From Clitoria ternatea (Eukaryota; Streptophyta; Magnoliopsida; Fabales; Fabaceae): a stretch of 64,000 bases of DNA. Numbering within the stretch: position 1 is the stretch's first letter; each line of letters opens with the position of its first letter. The translations under genes and the position numbers were made by a program. The stretch lies in NCBI GenBank assembly GCA_037962975.1, contig CM075669.1, positions 106,966,501 through 107,030,500 of the forward strand. The letters run 5' to 3'. Below the pieces are notes generated by a model. That model was not told where the DNA came from. It worked only from the letters and a program-made list of their open reading frames with translations, and made no database searches. Shown piece by piece: positions 11,191-22,137 of the stretch.

Positions 11191-11980
11191 AATGCTAACG
11201 TGGTAACTGTTATTTTAGTTGAATTCCATAAATGGCATATACTCCTGCCAACTCCCACCATGCTTTAATATACACATCCGTAGAAGATCATCAAAGGTTC
11301 TGATAGTGCGCTCAGATTGACTGTTAGTCTAAGGATAATATGCTAAACTTAGCTTCAACCGAATTCCTATGCTCATTGTAGGCTCTCCCAGAAATGCGAC
11401 ATGAAACAAAGATCTCAATCGGACACGATCGCAGATGGTACACCATACAATCTGACTATTTCTCTAATGTAGATCTATGTGAGCTTTTCTAAAGATTACT
11501 TCATATTGATCGTAATAAAGTGCGCAGTCTTTGTAGGTTGATCCATAACTATCCAAATCGCATCACATCCCATCAAGGTCTTTGGAAAACTAGACACAAA
11601 GTCCATAGCAATCTCGTCCTATTTCCATTCTAGAATTTCTAAAGGGTGAAGGGTTCTGTACGGTCATTGCTGCTCAGCCTTTACTTTCTGACAAGTCAAA
11701 CACTTAGCCACATACTCAGCGATGTCCATTTTTATTCCTTGCCACCAGAATACCTTCTTTAAATCTTGATACATCTTTGTTGATCCTGGGTGCACACTAT
11801 ACTTGCTTTTATGAGCTTCCTTTAGGATAGATCTTCTTAACTCAGTATCCTCAGGCACACACAACCTTCCACGATACTCAATCACTCCTTATTCATCTTG
11901 CACAAACTCTTCTATCTTTTCCTTCTCAATCTGCCTCTGCAAGGCTTTATCTGTCTATTGGGCTTTCTTTACTTGATTTA
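11191..11980 (-). pseudogene. Gypsy element A: integrase zinc-binding and catalytic region
   Basis: The segment at 11,664-11,885 keeps the HHCC zinc-binding module: AHKSKYSVHPG supplies both histidines and CLTCQK both cysteines. Below it the catalytic core is readable only with stops and frameshifts (MDFV near 11,600, REIVRLYGVP near 11,460). Intact integrase inserts the cDNA into the genome. It belongs to the same pol as the flanking segments. Confidence 0.8.
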
Positions 11981-12059
11981 GAAATTCATTGGAGACCCTT
12001 AACATTCCTACCATCAAGCTTCTTGTCCTAGGTGTTACGGCAAGATTCAAAGCTTAGAA

Positions 12060-13440
12060 CTGCTATACTAACTCCAACTCCTTGGCCATCATGTAGGACA
12101 AGTGCAACGCTTTCCTACTGAGAGCATCGGTCACTATGTTTGCTTTTCTAGGATAATAATAAAGCTTGAAGTCATAGTCTTTAATGAACTTCATCCATTG
12201 TCGTTGCCTCATGTTGAGCTCCTTTTGGTCAAAGAGATACTTTAGACTCTTGTGGTCGTTGAAGACCTCAAATTTAGTCTTGAACAGATAGTGTCTCTAG
12301 ATCTTCAAAGCAAAAACAACTACAGCTAACTTTAGATCATGCGTCGTATAATTTACTTAATGAGTTCTCAATTGATGCAGTGCATAGGCCATAACTTTTC
12401 CTTCTTACATCAAAATGTATCCTAACCCTTGTCCAGATACATTACAATACACCTCATACAACTTAGTAGGATCAGGCAAAATTAAGACTGGTGTGCTAGT
12501 CATCCTTTTTTTAAGCTCTAGAAAACTACTTTCATATTTATCACTCCACAAGAAAGGTTAGTCCATACGAGTCAGCTTGGTCAACGGTGAAACTATCCGA
12601 GAGAAATTCTCGATGAACCTGTGATAGTAACCGGTGAGACCTAAGAAACTACGAATCTCTGCCATACTCTTTGGTCTTTTCCACTACATCACTACTTCAA
12701 TCTTGGTGGGATCCATTGTTGTACCTTCTTTTGAGATGACATGTCCCGAAAATTACACTTCTCATAACCAAAACTCACACTTGGACACCTTTACGTATAA
12801 CGTTCTCACACATAGCGTATTCAGCACAATCTTGATATGCTCTTCATGTTCCTTATCATTCTTAGAGTACACTAAAATATTGTCAATAAACATAACTATG
12901 AACTCTTCGAGATACAGATGGAAGATACAGTTCATATAATCCATGAAAATAGTAGATGCATAAGTGACTCCAAAAGGCATGACAAGATACTCATAATGAC
13001 CGTAGCGAGTTTGAAATGTTGTCTTGAGAATATTTTTTTTCTTTACTCATATCTGATGATACCCTGATCTTAAGTTGATCTTAGAGAAGATGACTTCTCC
13101 TCACAACTGATCCATTAAATCATTGATTCATGGAAGAGGATACTGATTCTTGACCGTAACCTTGTTTAGCTGACGGTGGTCCATACACAGTCGCATGTTG
13201 CTATCCTTTTTCTTTACCAACAACACTGGTGCTCCCCACAGTGAAACATTTGTTCAAATCATTCCCTTCTCTAAAAGCTCTTTGATTTGTTTCTTAAGCT
13301 CCTCCAGTTCCTTTGGTGACATTCGTTATGGAGCGGTGGATATCGGTCCTATACGGGGTAGGATCTCGATACTAAATTTTATGTCTCTCTCTCTCAGGCG
13401 GTATCCCAAGTATATCTTTTAGGAAACTCTTGAACAACTA
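12060..13440 (-). pseudogene. Gypsy element A: reverse transcriptase and RNase H
   Basis: Reverse transcriptase is recognisable from about 13,330 down: LVKKKDS with RLCMDHRQLNK, then at 12,762-12,980 MPFGVTYASTIFMDYMN and the catalytic loop as FIDN instead of FIDD, so the second aspartate is lost. RNase H follows to about 12,060 with many stops. Intact proteins copy element RNA into DNA and remove the RNA strand. The lost aspartate and several stops mark this copy as inactive. Confidence 0.85.
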
Positions 13441-13561
13441 GAAGTTGTTCAAGCTTTGACTCCTTTTCATACTTGGTGTTAGTAAGAACTATATACACTC
13501 GCGTTCCTGATTGGAACAAAGTTACCTCTTGATTAGCATTAACAGACTCAAGTTCCCTGAG

Positions 13562-13876
13562 CTAGGAAAGCTTAGATGATAGAATTCCAAAGGATATAGA
13601 CTTACTATAAGAGTCAATCAGAATACAATTGGAAGCAAGCCAATCCATTCCCATAATAACATCCAAATCAATCAGAGGCAAACAGATCAGGTTGACCTGA
13701 TAGGACCTCCCACCAATGGTGATAGGGCATTTCATACACACAGTAGAAGAATAGATAAGTTCATTAGTAGCAGTGACAACAATCATTTTACTAGATAGGG
13801 AAGTCAAAGACAAGTTTAGATGCTTCACACATTTCTCATATATAAATAAATGAGTGGCTCTAGAATCATACAGCAC
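13562..13876 (-). pseudogene. Gypsy element A: aspartic protease
   Basis: A 104-codon open segment with the retroviral-type protease fold. The catalytic motif reads YDSRATHLF where families have DSGATHSF, so the glycine after Asp-Ser has become arginine. A second signature, DVIMGMDWL, lies near the end. Intact protease cuts the Gag-Pol polyprotein. It sits in frame order between the zinc knuckle and reverse transcriptase. Confidence 0.85.
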
Positions 13877-14099
13877 ATTCAGAAGTACTTCACCTATAAA
13901 GTATGTACCTTACACCAGATTATTTTCTTGTGGAAACCCTGTTTAATTCATTGTGAAGACTCTAGCATTTCCTCTACCTCTACCTATCGTAGCGTTCCTC
14001 GGTCTTTGTTAAACATTACCGCCATCTTGACGATTCATATTCACCACCCTTAGATTATTAACTAATGCACTAGCAGCTGGTCCTCTAGTTCCATGACCT

Positions 14100-14298
14100 A
14101 CAGGGCGTCCTACCTGGCCTTTAGTCTCTTCCTTCAGATTGTTCAAGTCCTTCCTAGGACAACGGAAGCTTTTATGCCTAACCTTTCCACAACTAATTCA
14201 AGTCAAAGCTTTCTTGGGACAATCTTAGCAAAATATGGTCCCCTATAGTCAAAACATCTCACAGAGGTTTATCACTTTGAGTCCTCATAAATCCATTG
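14100..14298 (-). pseudogene. Gypsy element A: Gag zinc knuckles (decayed)
   Basis: On the minus strand a decayed CCHC box is visible as CGKVRHKSFRC (first cysteine lost), and upstream of it a further remnant ends in DCPKK. Several stops interrupt it. Zinc knuckles bind the RNA genome. The Gag reading is cut at 14,298 by insertion C and resumes at 18,813. Confidence 0.65.
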
Positions 14299-14774
14299 TG
14301 ATGGTTTAGAGAATAGACTTAAAAGTAAGGGTTGAATAAGTCTGTTCACTTCTTGAAACTGAATTCTTCTTTTAGATGAATTAACCTTTTGCACAACGGA
14401 TTAGGCAATTAGAATTTTGTAACTAAGGGGAATAAGTGTGAATACATCAGACTCTTATGAGAGTAAGGATAGAAAGAGCACACAAGAGATTTATATCAGT
14501 TTACTTCCAACACAGAAGCTACATCCAGTACCTTCAGACTTGAAGGGTTTTTCACTATGTAAAGTTGTAACATCTCAATTTAAAAATTAATTACCGAATG
14601 AGATTAAGCCACGAAACTAAAAAATAATTGCACAAAGTATGAATTTCTTATTAGTTAATTTTAAACTTAAGAATTTGATTAATGACTAATTAATTATGAT
14701 TTGTGTGTGTATGTCCCACGTGTGGAAGCTGCTGCTTCATGTTTTCCCACCCCACTTCCTTCGTTCTTTGGTGC

Positions 14775-15121
14775 ATATATATTTGGGAGCCCACTATTGT
14801 TGTTCATTCTAATTCCTCTTCCTCTACTTCTCCTCTCTTCGTTCCCTTTTCTTCTTCTTCTTCATTCTTCTTCTCCTCTGTTCTCTATTCTGTAAGCTCG
14901 CGACGACGGTGTTATAGAGGATTTGGAGTTTCCTTCAGTTGGTGAAGGGCGATCGTCGAAATAGGCGGAGAACAGCTTCCTGTCCTCGAGCCGATTACAG
15001 AGTACAACTGTGTTTGGGGGGGACTGAACGAGTGAGAATACTGAACGAAGCAAACAGAGCATCAGACCAAACATCAGGAAACAGAAGAGCTTCTCGAGTC
15101 CCTTCAGTAGGTAGGGGGCGC
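14775..15121 (+). promoter_or_regulatory. LTR promoter region and candidate leader splice donor
   Basis: GCATATATATTTGGG at 14,775 is a TATA-type box. A pyrimidine-rich stretch follows (14,810-14,890), then CAGTAG/GTAGGGGGCG with GT at 15,111. The element T LTRs carry the same arrangement in minus orientation. Confidence 0.5.
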
Positions 15122-16395
15122 TTGCATGTTAAATGCATGGTTTATGGACGGTACCGGATGAACGTGTTGCCTTACGTGTGTACGAATGTGTTTATGATGA
15201 CTGTGTGTAATGCATGATCGTAATTCTTGGATACCATATGTGTGATAGTAGAGTCTTGTTAATAGTATACATTTATATGCATGTGTTCAAAGTTATTGTG
15301 TTGGGTTCTGATAGTCATTTACACATAAACGCGTGTGATGTATGTTCCTATTATTGTTAATCCGAGAGGATATGTATGTGTGGTGTTGGTTGATTTCATC
15401 TGGGATGTCATAAACATGAACTATTTGATTGCTGTGTATGCTGGTACGATTAACGAGTGAATGTAGGAACTATGTTGGATCAGTTATGACTCTAATAGTT
15501 ACGAGGAATGTGTCGGATAATCGAGGATGCTCGCTGATAAAACACATAAGCTGTGTGTATAGGAATGGGGTGACCTGTGGAAGGTCAGGAACCCCAAGGA
15601 AATGATCTCCAGCTACGGACCCTTGGCTAGATCCTGTGAGAGCTCATGGTAGCCGAGGGAGCTAGAGTTAAGTCTTGAGACGTCAATGGGAGGCCGGTAC
15701 CACGCGGGAAGGGCTAATGGATGAGAGGCCAGTAAGGGGAACCTATAACTGAAAATCATTGACTAAGTCAGATCCGCAGGCATGCATGTAGATGCAACGT
15801 TAATTAGAATAGTACGATTTGTATGAATCGGGAGTGATATGAATGAATTCCGAATGGGTTGATGCATGCTTGTATGAATGAAAATAAGCTTCATGTAATA
15901 TGTATGTGAGTGTATGTTATTGAAGATATCATAGTTTGCATGGCTTTAATCTAAATTGAGTGCAACCCGAGTGAACATGTGTGTGTGTATTGATGCTGAT
16001 GCCGAGTCACTAACTGTCATTTTATATGTAAGAGCTCACCCCTACTGTGGCTATTTTTCAATGAACATCGCACGAGATGGCGAATGATGGGAAGCTACAT
16101 GCCGTGTGAAGCGTTTATGTACTGTGGAATTATATGTGTATATGTATATACTGTATATAAGGTTCAGTCGTAGCCTTGGCCGGCTCACATTTTGGTCCTT
16201 GTTTAATTATAATTGAACTAAACACTTTTCGGGTGAAGAATATGACAATGTGCATGTAAACGTTTATATATATACTTTATACTGTATCTTCATCCTATGC
16301 TGTGTATGAATGCTTGGGTAGTGTACATTGTTCAATGGGTTATGGAGCGAAAGGTTTCCCTTGATACAATTTTCTGACTAAGAGTGTTTTGGTGA

Positions 16396-17030
16396 TTCCG
16401 AGTGGAAATCACCCGAGTGAATGTTCCCTGATGATTAAATTGGTAATGCGAATTCGGGTAAGTCTGCTGTAGTAAACTTATTAGAGAGAGAGTATGATCT
16501 AGATATTAGGGAGTAGATTTCATTCTTACAAGGTTCTTTACATGTAGAGGAATTTTTCTGTACTCCGAGAGGCGGGAAATTAGAGTATTTCTGAGTGAGT
16601 GAAGTTATACGATTCTTAAGTAGAATCTGACTTGGTGAGAAAGCCTAGTGTGATGTAGACTACATTTCTGAGAGATGGGTATGGAAAACATTTCCGAGTG
16701 AAGGGATTGAAGGAGTCAACTTCCGAGTGAGTCTTAGTTGTGAATTCCCAATAATAAAATGGGCGTGAGTGTGAGAATACACAAGGGAGTCGTGAAAATA
16801 AGACATTTCTGAGTAAACTTAGATTCTGATTCTGAGTGAAGGGAAATCTGAGTGGAGTTACTCGCCTCAGTGACTAAGTGTCCGCTCCAGCAAGTAGGCA
16901 AGGAAAGGAAAGTCCTTAGTTGGTTTCGCTTACGCGAATGGTGTTTCACCCGAGCGAGTTAGGCCGTCTCGCCCAAGCGTGCTGGATCTCGCTTGAGTGA
17001 GTGTACGCTATTTTTGGCCTTCGCTTGAGC
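16396..17030 (+). repeat. CCGAGTGA words and CGCTTGAGCG-type words
   Basis: CCGAGTGAA words run from 16,396 to about 16,870, many decayed to TCTGAGTG. At 16,925-17,030 come CGCTTACGCGA, ACCCGAGCGAG, CGCCCAAGCG and TCTCGCTTGAG. The order and distance to the LTR end match the LTR copies at 49,075 and 58,571. Confidence 0.7.
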
Positions 17031-18812
17031 GCTTCTGTGACTTCCGCTGTATGCCTTATGGTCGGTTTTTATTTTTCCCTTGCCTTCCTTTGCCTTCTTC
17101 TACTGGACCCGGTTCCATTGGTATTATTTTGGGAAAAATTTCCCCTGTTTTGGGTTTTATTTTTTTTTATTAAATTAGGGTGTTTCAAAAGTTGTCCTTT
17201 TTACATAAGCTGTACAGACCGTTCCCTTGAGTATTATTGAGTCCAACCACTCCTGGATTAAACACACCACATGCTTCCAAATATTCTTAACACCAGTCAC
17301 TCCTGGCTCAAATTGAGTATTCTTTTGCAGCACCCATTCCTAGGGCAGACCCAAGTATTCTTTCATAAGCCACTCTTGGCTCAAACCCAAGTATTCTTTC
17401 TGAAGCCTCTTTAGGCCAACACTATTTCCCAACAGATCTAATAAACCTGTTTTTATAAAGATTTGGAAGAATTAACACAATAAGATTAACAAGCCTTTGA
17501 CTTAGCTGAGCAAAGTGAGGATTCTATATTACAGACTTGTACAGATAAGAAAGGCTTATTTTACAGAGGACTTAGTACATGTAAATGTATAAGTGAAGTA
17601 AGATACATACTAAGTCTGAAAGCTAGTCAGAGATAATGTGCTCACTGAGAGTTGTACGAGTTGATTGCATGACTCTAACTTAGATTGTTATGGCTTTTGA
17701 AATAGGAATGAGATGCACATAGCAAGCTTTCTTTTTCTGCAATAATAATTCTTAGATCTCTTTTTCTTTTCTATGAGTCTTTCCCATTTCTGACTATGTT
17801 CCTATCTCTCTTCTTTTTTTCTCTTACACCCTCCCTCTATTCTCTTTTTACTTATTAATTCTCACTTGTCTATTCTGAGTAAGAGAAGAATTCCTATTTA
17901 TAGGATTTTCCTTGAGTTATGCACTAAGGAAGGAGATAGTTGTTGAAGAGCCATTGAGAGAGAATACAGTCATTGAAAGGTGTCTTGCACAAAGGACCAG
18001 GGCCCTTGGTCAGAGAGAGTCATTCTGCACATGAGGCATAAGGTAGAGAGCTTTCGAGACTTCTGCATATAGAGACAGAGTAGGATAGTATAAATTTTAC
18101 CCAGATTGAAAGTTCCCATTCAGAGGTTCTCTAAAATGATAAGGTATGGTGAAATTAGATGCTTTAGGATGGATCTTGATTTGCCTTGCTTCGATACTTT
18201 CTTTGTCGTAAGTATCTTTTTTTATGCTTTGATGGAAACTGCTTTAAAGAGACAGCATATTGAGAACCAGACTCGTACATGGAAGACTTTTAAAATGATT
18301 CTGGTTCTGGTGATTCATAAGGTGTTGATAATAAGACTCATGAATTAAAAGCAAATTTGTTTAGACTTTTGCTTGATATATCTTGGGGCAGTTATAGCTT
18401 GAAGATGTATAGAGACACGTTATAGAATAGCTTCATTTTGAGGAGATAAACTCTTACACAGATTGTTATATAAAGCATGGCTCAATAAGTTTGGGTCTAG
18501 TATAAATCCAGATGTGATGTACTTCACTTTGGATCACATTCCTAGTTTTCTTTTCTTCAATTGATGCTTTTTTTCCTTGATTTGAAGAGTCTCTTCATCA
18601 AGTTACCATTGACTAAATTTTTAGTTGTCCTATCAGGCTTTTAACTACAAGACTCCCCCTTTGTTTTATAATCCAAGCTTCTTTTAATTCCTGAAACACT
18701 TAGACAAACTTTCTGATGTTAACAAAATACGACTTGATTTGAATTAAAAGATGCAATGTTAGTTATCAATAAATCTAAGATTTCTTTTAGTCTTCTTGAC
18801 TCTAACAAATTG

Positions 18813-19523
18813 TGTCTACTAAGATTTGGTCGAGATAGGGCTTCCCTAGCCCAAAGTCTCTCTGTGGTCACTTGTCAAACATACGTCTTTCTAGCTGCAT
18901 AGATGTATGCTCACAGATACGACACCAATCTACCAAAGCAATAAACTAAGTGATTTGTTGACAGTAGATCACCTGACGAATGTCCTAGCGTAATTTTCCC
19001 TCAAACTTGGCACATTGAGAAGCCTCACTCATCTGGGTATAATAGGGTCAACACCTCGCCACCTCATCAAACTTCGTCGTGTACTCTCCCACTGTCATGA
19101 GCCCTTGTTTTAGATTGTAGAACTCTTGCTCTTTCTGCCTCCTGATATCTTCAAGAAAATACTTGGCTAAAAATTCAGTCTTGAACCTTTCCCAAGTGAC
19201 CCCAGCCCCATCAGCAATTATCCTCACTTTCACATGGATCCACCAATGCTCGGCGTCCCGACTAGCATGAAAATAGCATAAGTTACCTTGTCATTATTCT
19301 TATATCACATGGTTGTGAAGATCTTCTCCATTTGTTCAATCCATAATTGAGCTCCCTCGGGGTTAAAACCTCCCTTAAATTGTGCAGGGTTGTTCTTCTA
19401 GAAGTTAATAAGTCCTTTATCGTGCCTCAGCAAAGCGTAGGGAGCATTAGCCCCTTAATGTTCCATAACTTCTACCATTCTATCTAATAGGGCATTCAAC
19501 ATTGCATCGTTCCAGCATGCCAT
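18813..19523 (-). pseudogene. Gypsy element A: Gag (N-terminal and central part)
   Basis: A start codon at 19,523 opens a reading that continues with stops and one frameshift through a retrotransposon Gag domain: EHWWIHVKVR near 19,240, then WERFKTEFLAKYF and LKQGLMTVGEYTTKFDEVARC (19,048-19,233). Gag forms the virus-like particle. It is cut at 18,813 by insertion C. The nearest upstream signal is the primer-binding site, with a leader of about 175 bases. Confidence 0.8.
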
Positions 19524-19699
19524 GACACTTAAAAGAAAGGTAATTTTAACATAAGGTTCACGAGCCTTCCGCATTGAAAGACTCCACACATATGAACAAG
19601 CAATCAAGTCCTACTACATGAGTACTAGACTCGTAAATAACTCTTTTGAGTATGAGGGAACCTTGTCGGTCCACACCCCAAGCTTGAAGAATCGACCAT

Positions 19700-19711
19700 G
19701 CTCTACTACCA
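19700..19711 (-). promoter_or_regulatory. Primer-binding site of element A
   Basis: The minus strand reads TGGTAGTAGAGC, two changes from TGGTATCAGAGC, the complement of the initiator-Met tRNA 3' end. It lies 7 bases from the 5' LTR, as expected for a minus-strand gypsy element. Confidence 0.75.
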
Positions 19712-19748
19712 CTAAACTTGTGACACCCTCGATTAACTAGGAAAGATT

Positions 19749-21227
19749 TGATAGTTGTTTAATTTCCATTGTTTTAGTGGTGTTTTGTTTAGGTTTTCTA
19801 GGTTGTTTGTGTTGTTTTTCTCCTTAATTCTAAGTGTTTTCATTCATTTCGCATTTGTTACTCGGGTGTTTCAAGTTTTGCATGAATAGCTTGGTTACAA
19901 GTGTATAAATTCAAAAACAAAGAAGCATTCGAGGAAGCATTGGATGCATAGAAAGGAGTCAAGCCACTAAGAGCTCAAAAATAAAGCCTTATGCACCTTC
20001 AAAAGCATGGTAGAGAAAGGATCTACCAAGATGGACATCCCAGGGCCTCAAAATAATGAGAAAAGCATAAAAAAAATGAAGTCCAGAAAAACCCACTAGT
20101 GGGTTTTGCCACTGGCCGTGGACCTCTCTGGAGTAGGAGAATTGAGCCATAAAAAAACCCATTGCCAGTGGATTTTTCCCACTGGCCGTGTGTGTTGCTG
20201 TTGGAAACCCACTGCCAATGGGTTTTTTTCACTGCCAGTGGGTTTTTGCACCTTTTGCACTTGCCCTGATTTTTTGAGCAGTTTCTGAATAGAAAAGGGC
20301 AGTTTTTGAAAGGAAAAAATAGATAGAGACATTGGAGGGACTTTTTGGAAGAAAAAAAGAGAGCTGTGCAAAGGATTTTCGAAGGGGATCAAGGCCAGAA
20401 ATATGGAAGGACATCAATTTTACAGATTTAGGGATGAAGATTTTGGGAGATTTAGTGAGAACTCATCTTGTATTTATTGAATCCCTAGCTTCATCTTTGA
20501 ATTTTCTTCTATGTTTGGTTTAATTTCTTTGTATTATGGCATTGTGATTGTTGTTTCCATGGCACATTAAACATTACTCTTGGGAATTAAGGTGTAGCAT
20601 TTATATGAACCATATTAAATGTTCTTCGTTCTTGATTATTGAATTATGTATTCTTATTCGGTTTTGTGAGTTCCTAATGCTTCCATTAAGCTTAGAGATA
20701 AGTGTGGATGATTATAAACGGTATGGGTAATCGAAAGATTGGCGTATAGTTTGAATTACACAAAATCAAACCTAGGGATTTGGGTTACGAAAGTAAACGA
20801 GACTCTTTGAGGGATATTCGAGTTTTTATAAAGCGTAAGGGATTTAATTAGTAAATTGAACGTGGTTCTTCAATAATTAGGTACGTTATTGAGGTTTTGA
20901 GACAAAGTCATTAATCAATTTAGGAAAACTCGCCTTAAGAAACCGGATTTAATAATTTAGAAATTGAATTGCATTAAATGTTGGCACCCACATTCATGTG
21001 AACCTTTATCTCCCAAGAAGTTAATCTCTGTTGTTTCCAAGTAAATCTTTTCATTATCATTGCCTAGTGTTTTCTGTTTATGTCATTTAGTTTTGCATTA
21101 TAAATTTCTGAATCAACAAATGATTTGTCTAGATAATCAAAGTGCTATAAACCGGTAATTAGGAACAATCCCTGTGGGACGATATTTTTATTACTACGAT
21201 ACCCCATGCGCTTACAGTAGGCTATCA
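19749..21227 (+). mobile_element. Solo LTR D inside the 5' LTR of element A
   Basis: It begins TGATAGTTG and ends GGCTATCA, with 6 bp inverted ends TGATAG/CTATCA and a perfect 5 bp duplication AGATT (19,744-19,748; 21,228-21,232). Its 3' part has the CCCTGTGGGACGATA motif common just before the end of plant gypsy LTRs, also seen in the solo LTR at 52,530. No coding region is visible. Confidence 0.85.
20092..20255. repeat. CCACTGGC palindromic words in LTR D
   Basis: Repeated words AACCCACTAGTGGGTTTT, CCACTGGCCGTGG, GCCAGTGGATTTTTCCCACTGGC and CACTGCCAGTGGGTTTTT. CCACTGGC and GCCAGTGG are reverse complements, so this short region can fold in many ways. In character it resembles the CGCTTGAGCG and CTACGCGT clusters of other LTRs here, with a different word. 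Confidence 0.7.
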
Positions 21228-22036
21228 AGATTCCCGCACTGGGGCGTCCTACTTAATTAAGAAGTCACTAGTTACTTAGAAAAAGCATAAGTTTTTTTGT
21301 TTGGTAATCATCAACACGTAGTTCAAAATAAACATAATAATAACGTAGAGCAATTCTTTAGAACAATAGTGTACTCAAAAGATACGGGGCTTACAGGCTC
21401 CCAATAAAAGGACTACATAACAACATAATTCATAATTAGAATGTCAGGACCTACAACAGTGTCGATGTAAAAAGGTAAACACTAATACTCTACGCCTACG
21501 GCTCAATGTCCACTACTGCAGATAGTCTAGGTCCTGTTCATACTCGCCTTGTCCCTCAGCTGATGATCACAAGAAAAGGAAAACAAACACACAACACTAG
21601 AGGGGTGAGTAAAAGCTCTCAACCCACATGTTTTTCATGCAAGGGTAGCCAAAAACATTAAATATACATATATCAAAGAAAGCAAAGATTTCATACAACA
21701 CCTACCAGCATAACAACATAGTAATCAAGGATATACTATTAATCATAGAAGTAACATAATTCATAGAGTTGGCCACACAACTATGGTATGTTATGCATGT
21801 GTTAGATTCATTATAAATTATTTTGATTAAATACCAGTATGCAATGAGGCCCAACTACCTAACTAGAGCGACCGGAGCTCGCCTCATTCTAATTTTCACA
21901 AATGGGTAAGGAAACATAGCTTTATCATCAACAATGGCCAATCACATCTCAGCAGAATGGGCAATCCACGGTCCCAATAATACTCGATCTGAGTTGAAGT
22001 ATAACAAGTTTGCCACGGGCTGTCCGGTCTCAGGTG

Positions 22037-22137
22037 CAACTCCGAGCCATTGATATACTCCTGAGATATACTCCGAGCCATTGATATACCCAGATATACT
22101 CCGAGCCATTGATATACCCAGGTATACTCCTGAGACC
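22037..22137. repeat. Tandem repeat of about 30-36 bp in the A LTR
   Basis: The unit CTCCGAGCCATTGATATAC plus 10-16 bases occurs three times in a row, followed by a partial copy. It lies in the middle of the 5' LTR of element A. The matching part of the 3' LTR is outside the window. Confidence 0.7.

Larger units (their letters stand above)
14566..17187 (+). mobile_element. Solo LTR of the T family inside C
   Basis: It begins TGTAACATCT and ends GGGTGTTTCA, flanked by a perfect 5 bp duplication AAAGT (14,561-14,565; 17,188-17,192). It matches the LTRs of element T in order and sequence: TATA region, C/T-rich leader, donor GTAGGGGGCG at 15,111, the block GGGGTGACCTGTGGAAGGTC near 15,567, CCGAGTGA words and CGCTTGAG words before the end. 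No internal region remains, so it formed by recombination between the two LTRs of a full element. Confidence 0.9.
14299..18807 (-). mobile_element. Solo LTR C inserted in gag of element A
   Basis: On the minus strand it starts TGTTAGAGTC and ends AACCATCA. The flanks are CATTG (14,294-14,298) and AATTG (18,808-18,812), a 5 bp duplication with one difference. Gag of element A lies on both sides. Without the nested LTR at 14,566-17,187 it is about 1.9 kb and codes for nothing recognisable. A palindromic TATA box TCCTATTTATAGGA is at 17,892-17,905. The ends resemble copia LTRs, which is a family-level guess. Confidence 0.7.

Noticed and set aside
16920..17040. CGCTTGAGCG words as a CRISPR-like array
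   Set aside because: Units and spacers are irregular, the setting is a plant LTR, and there are no cas genes.
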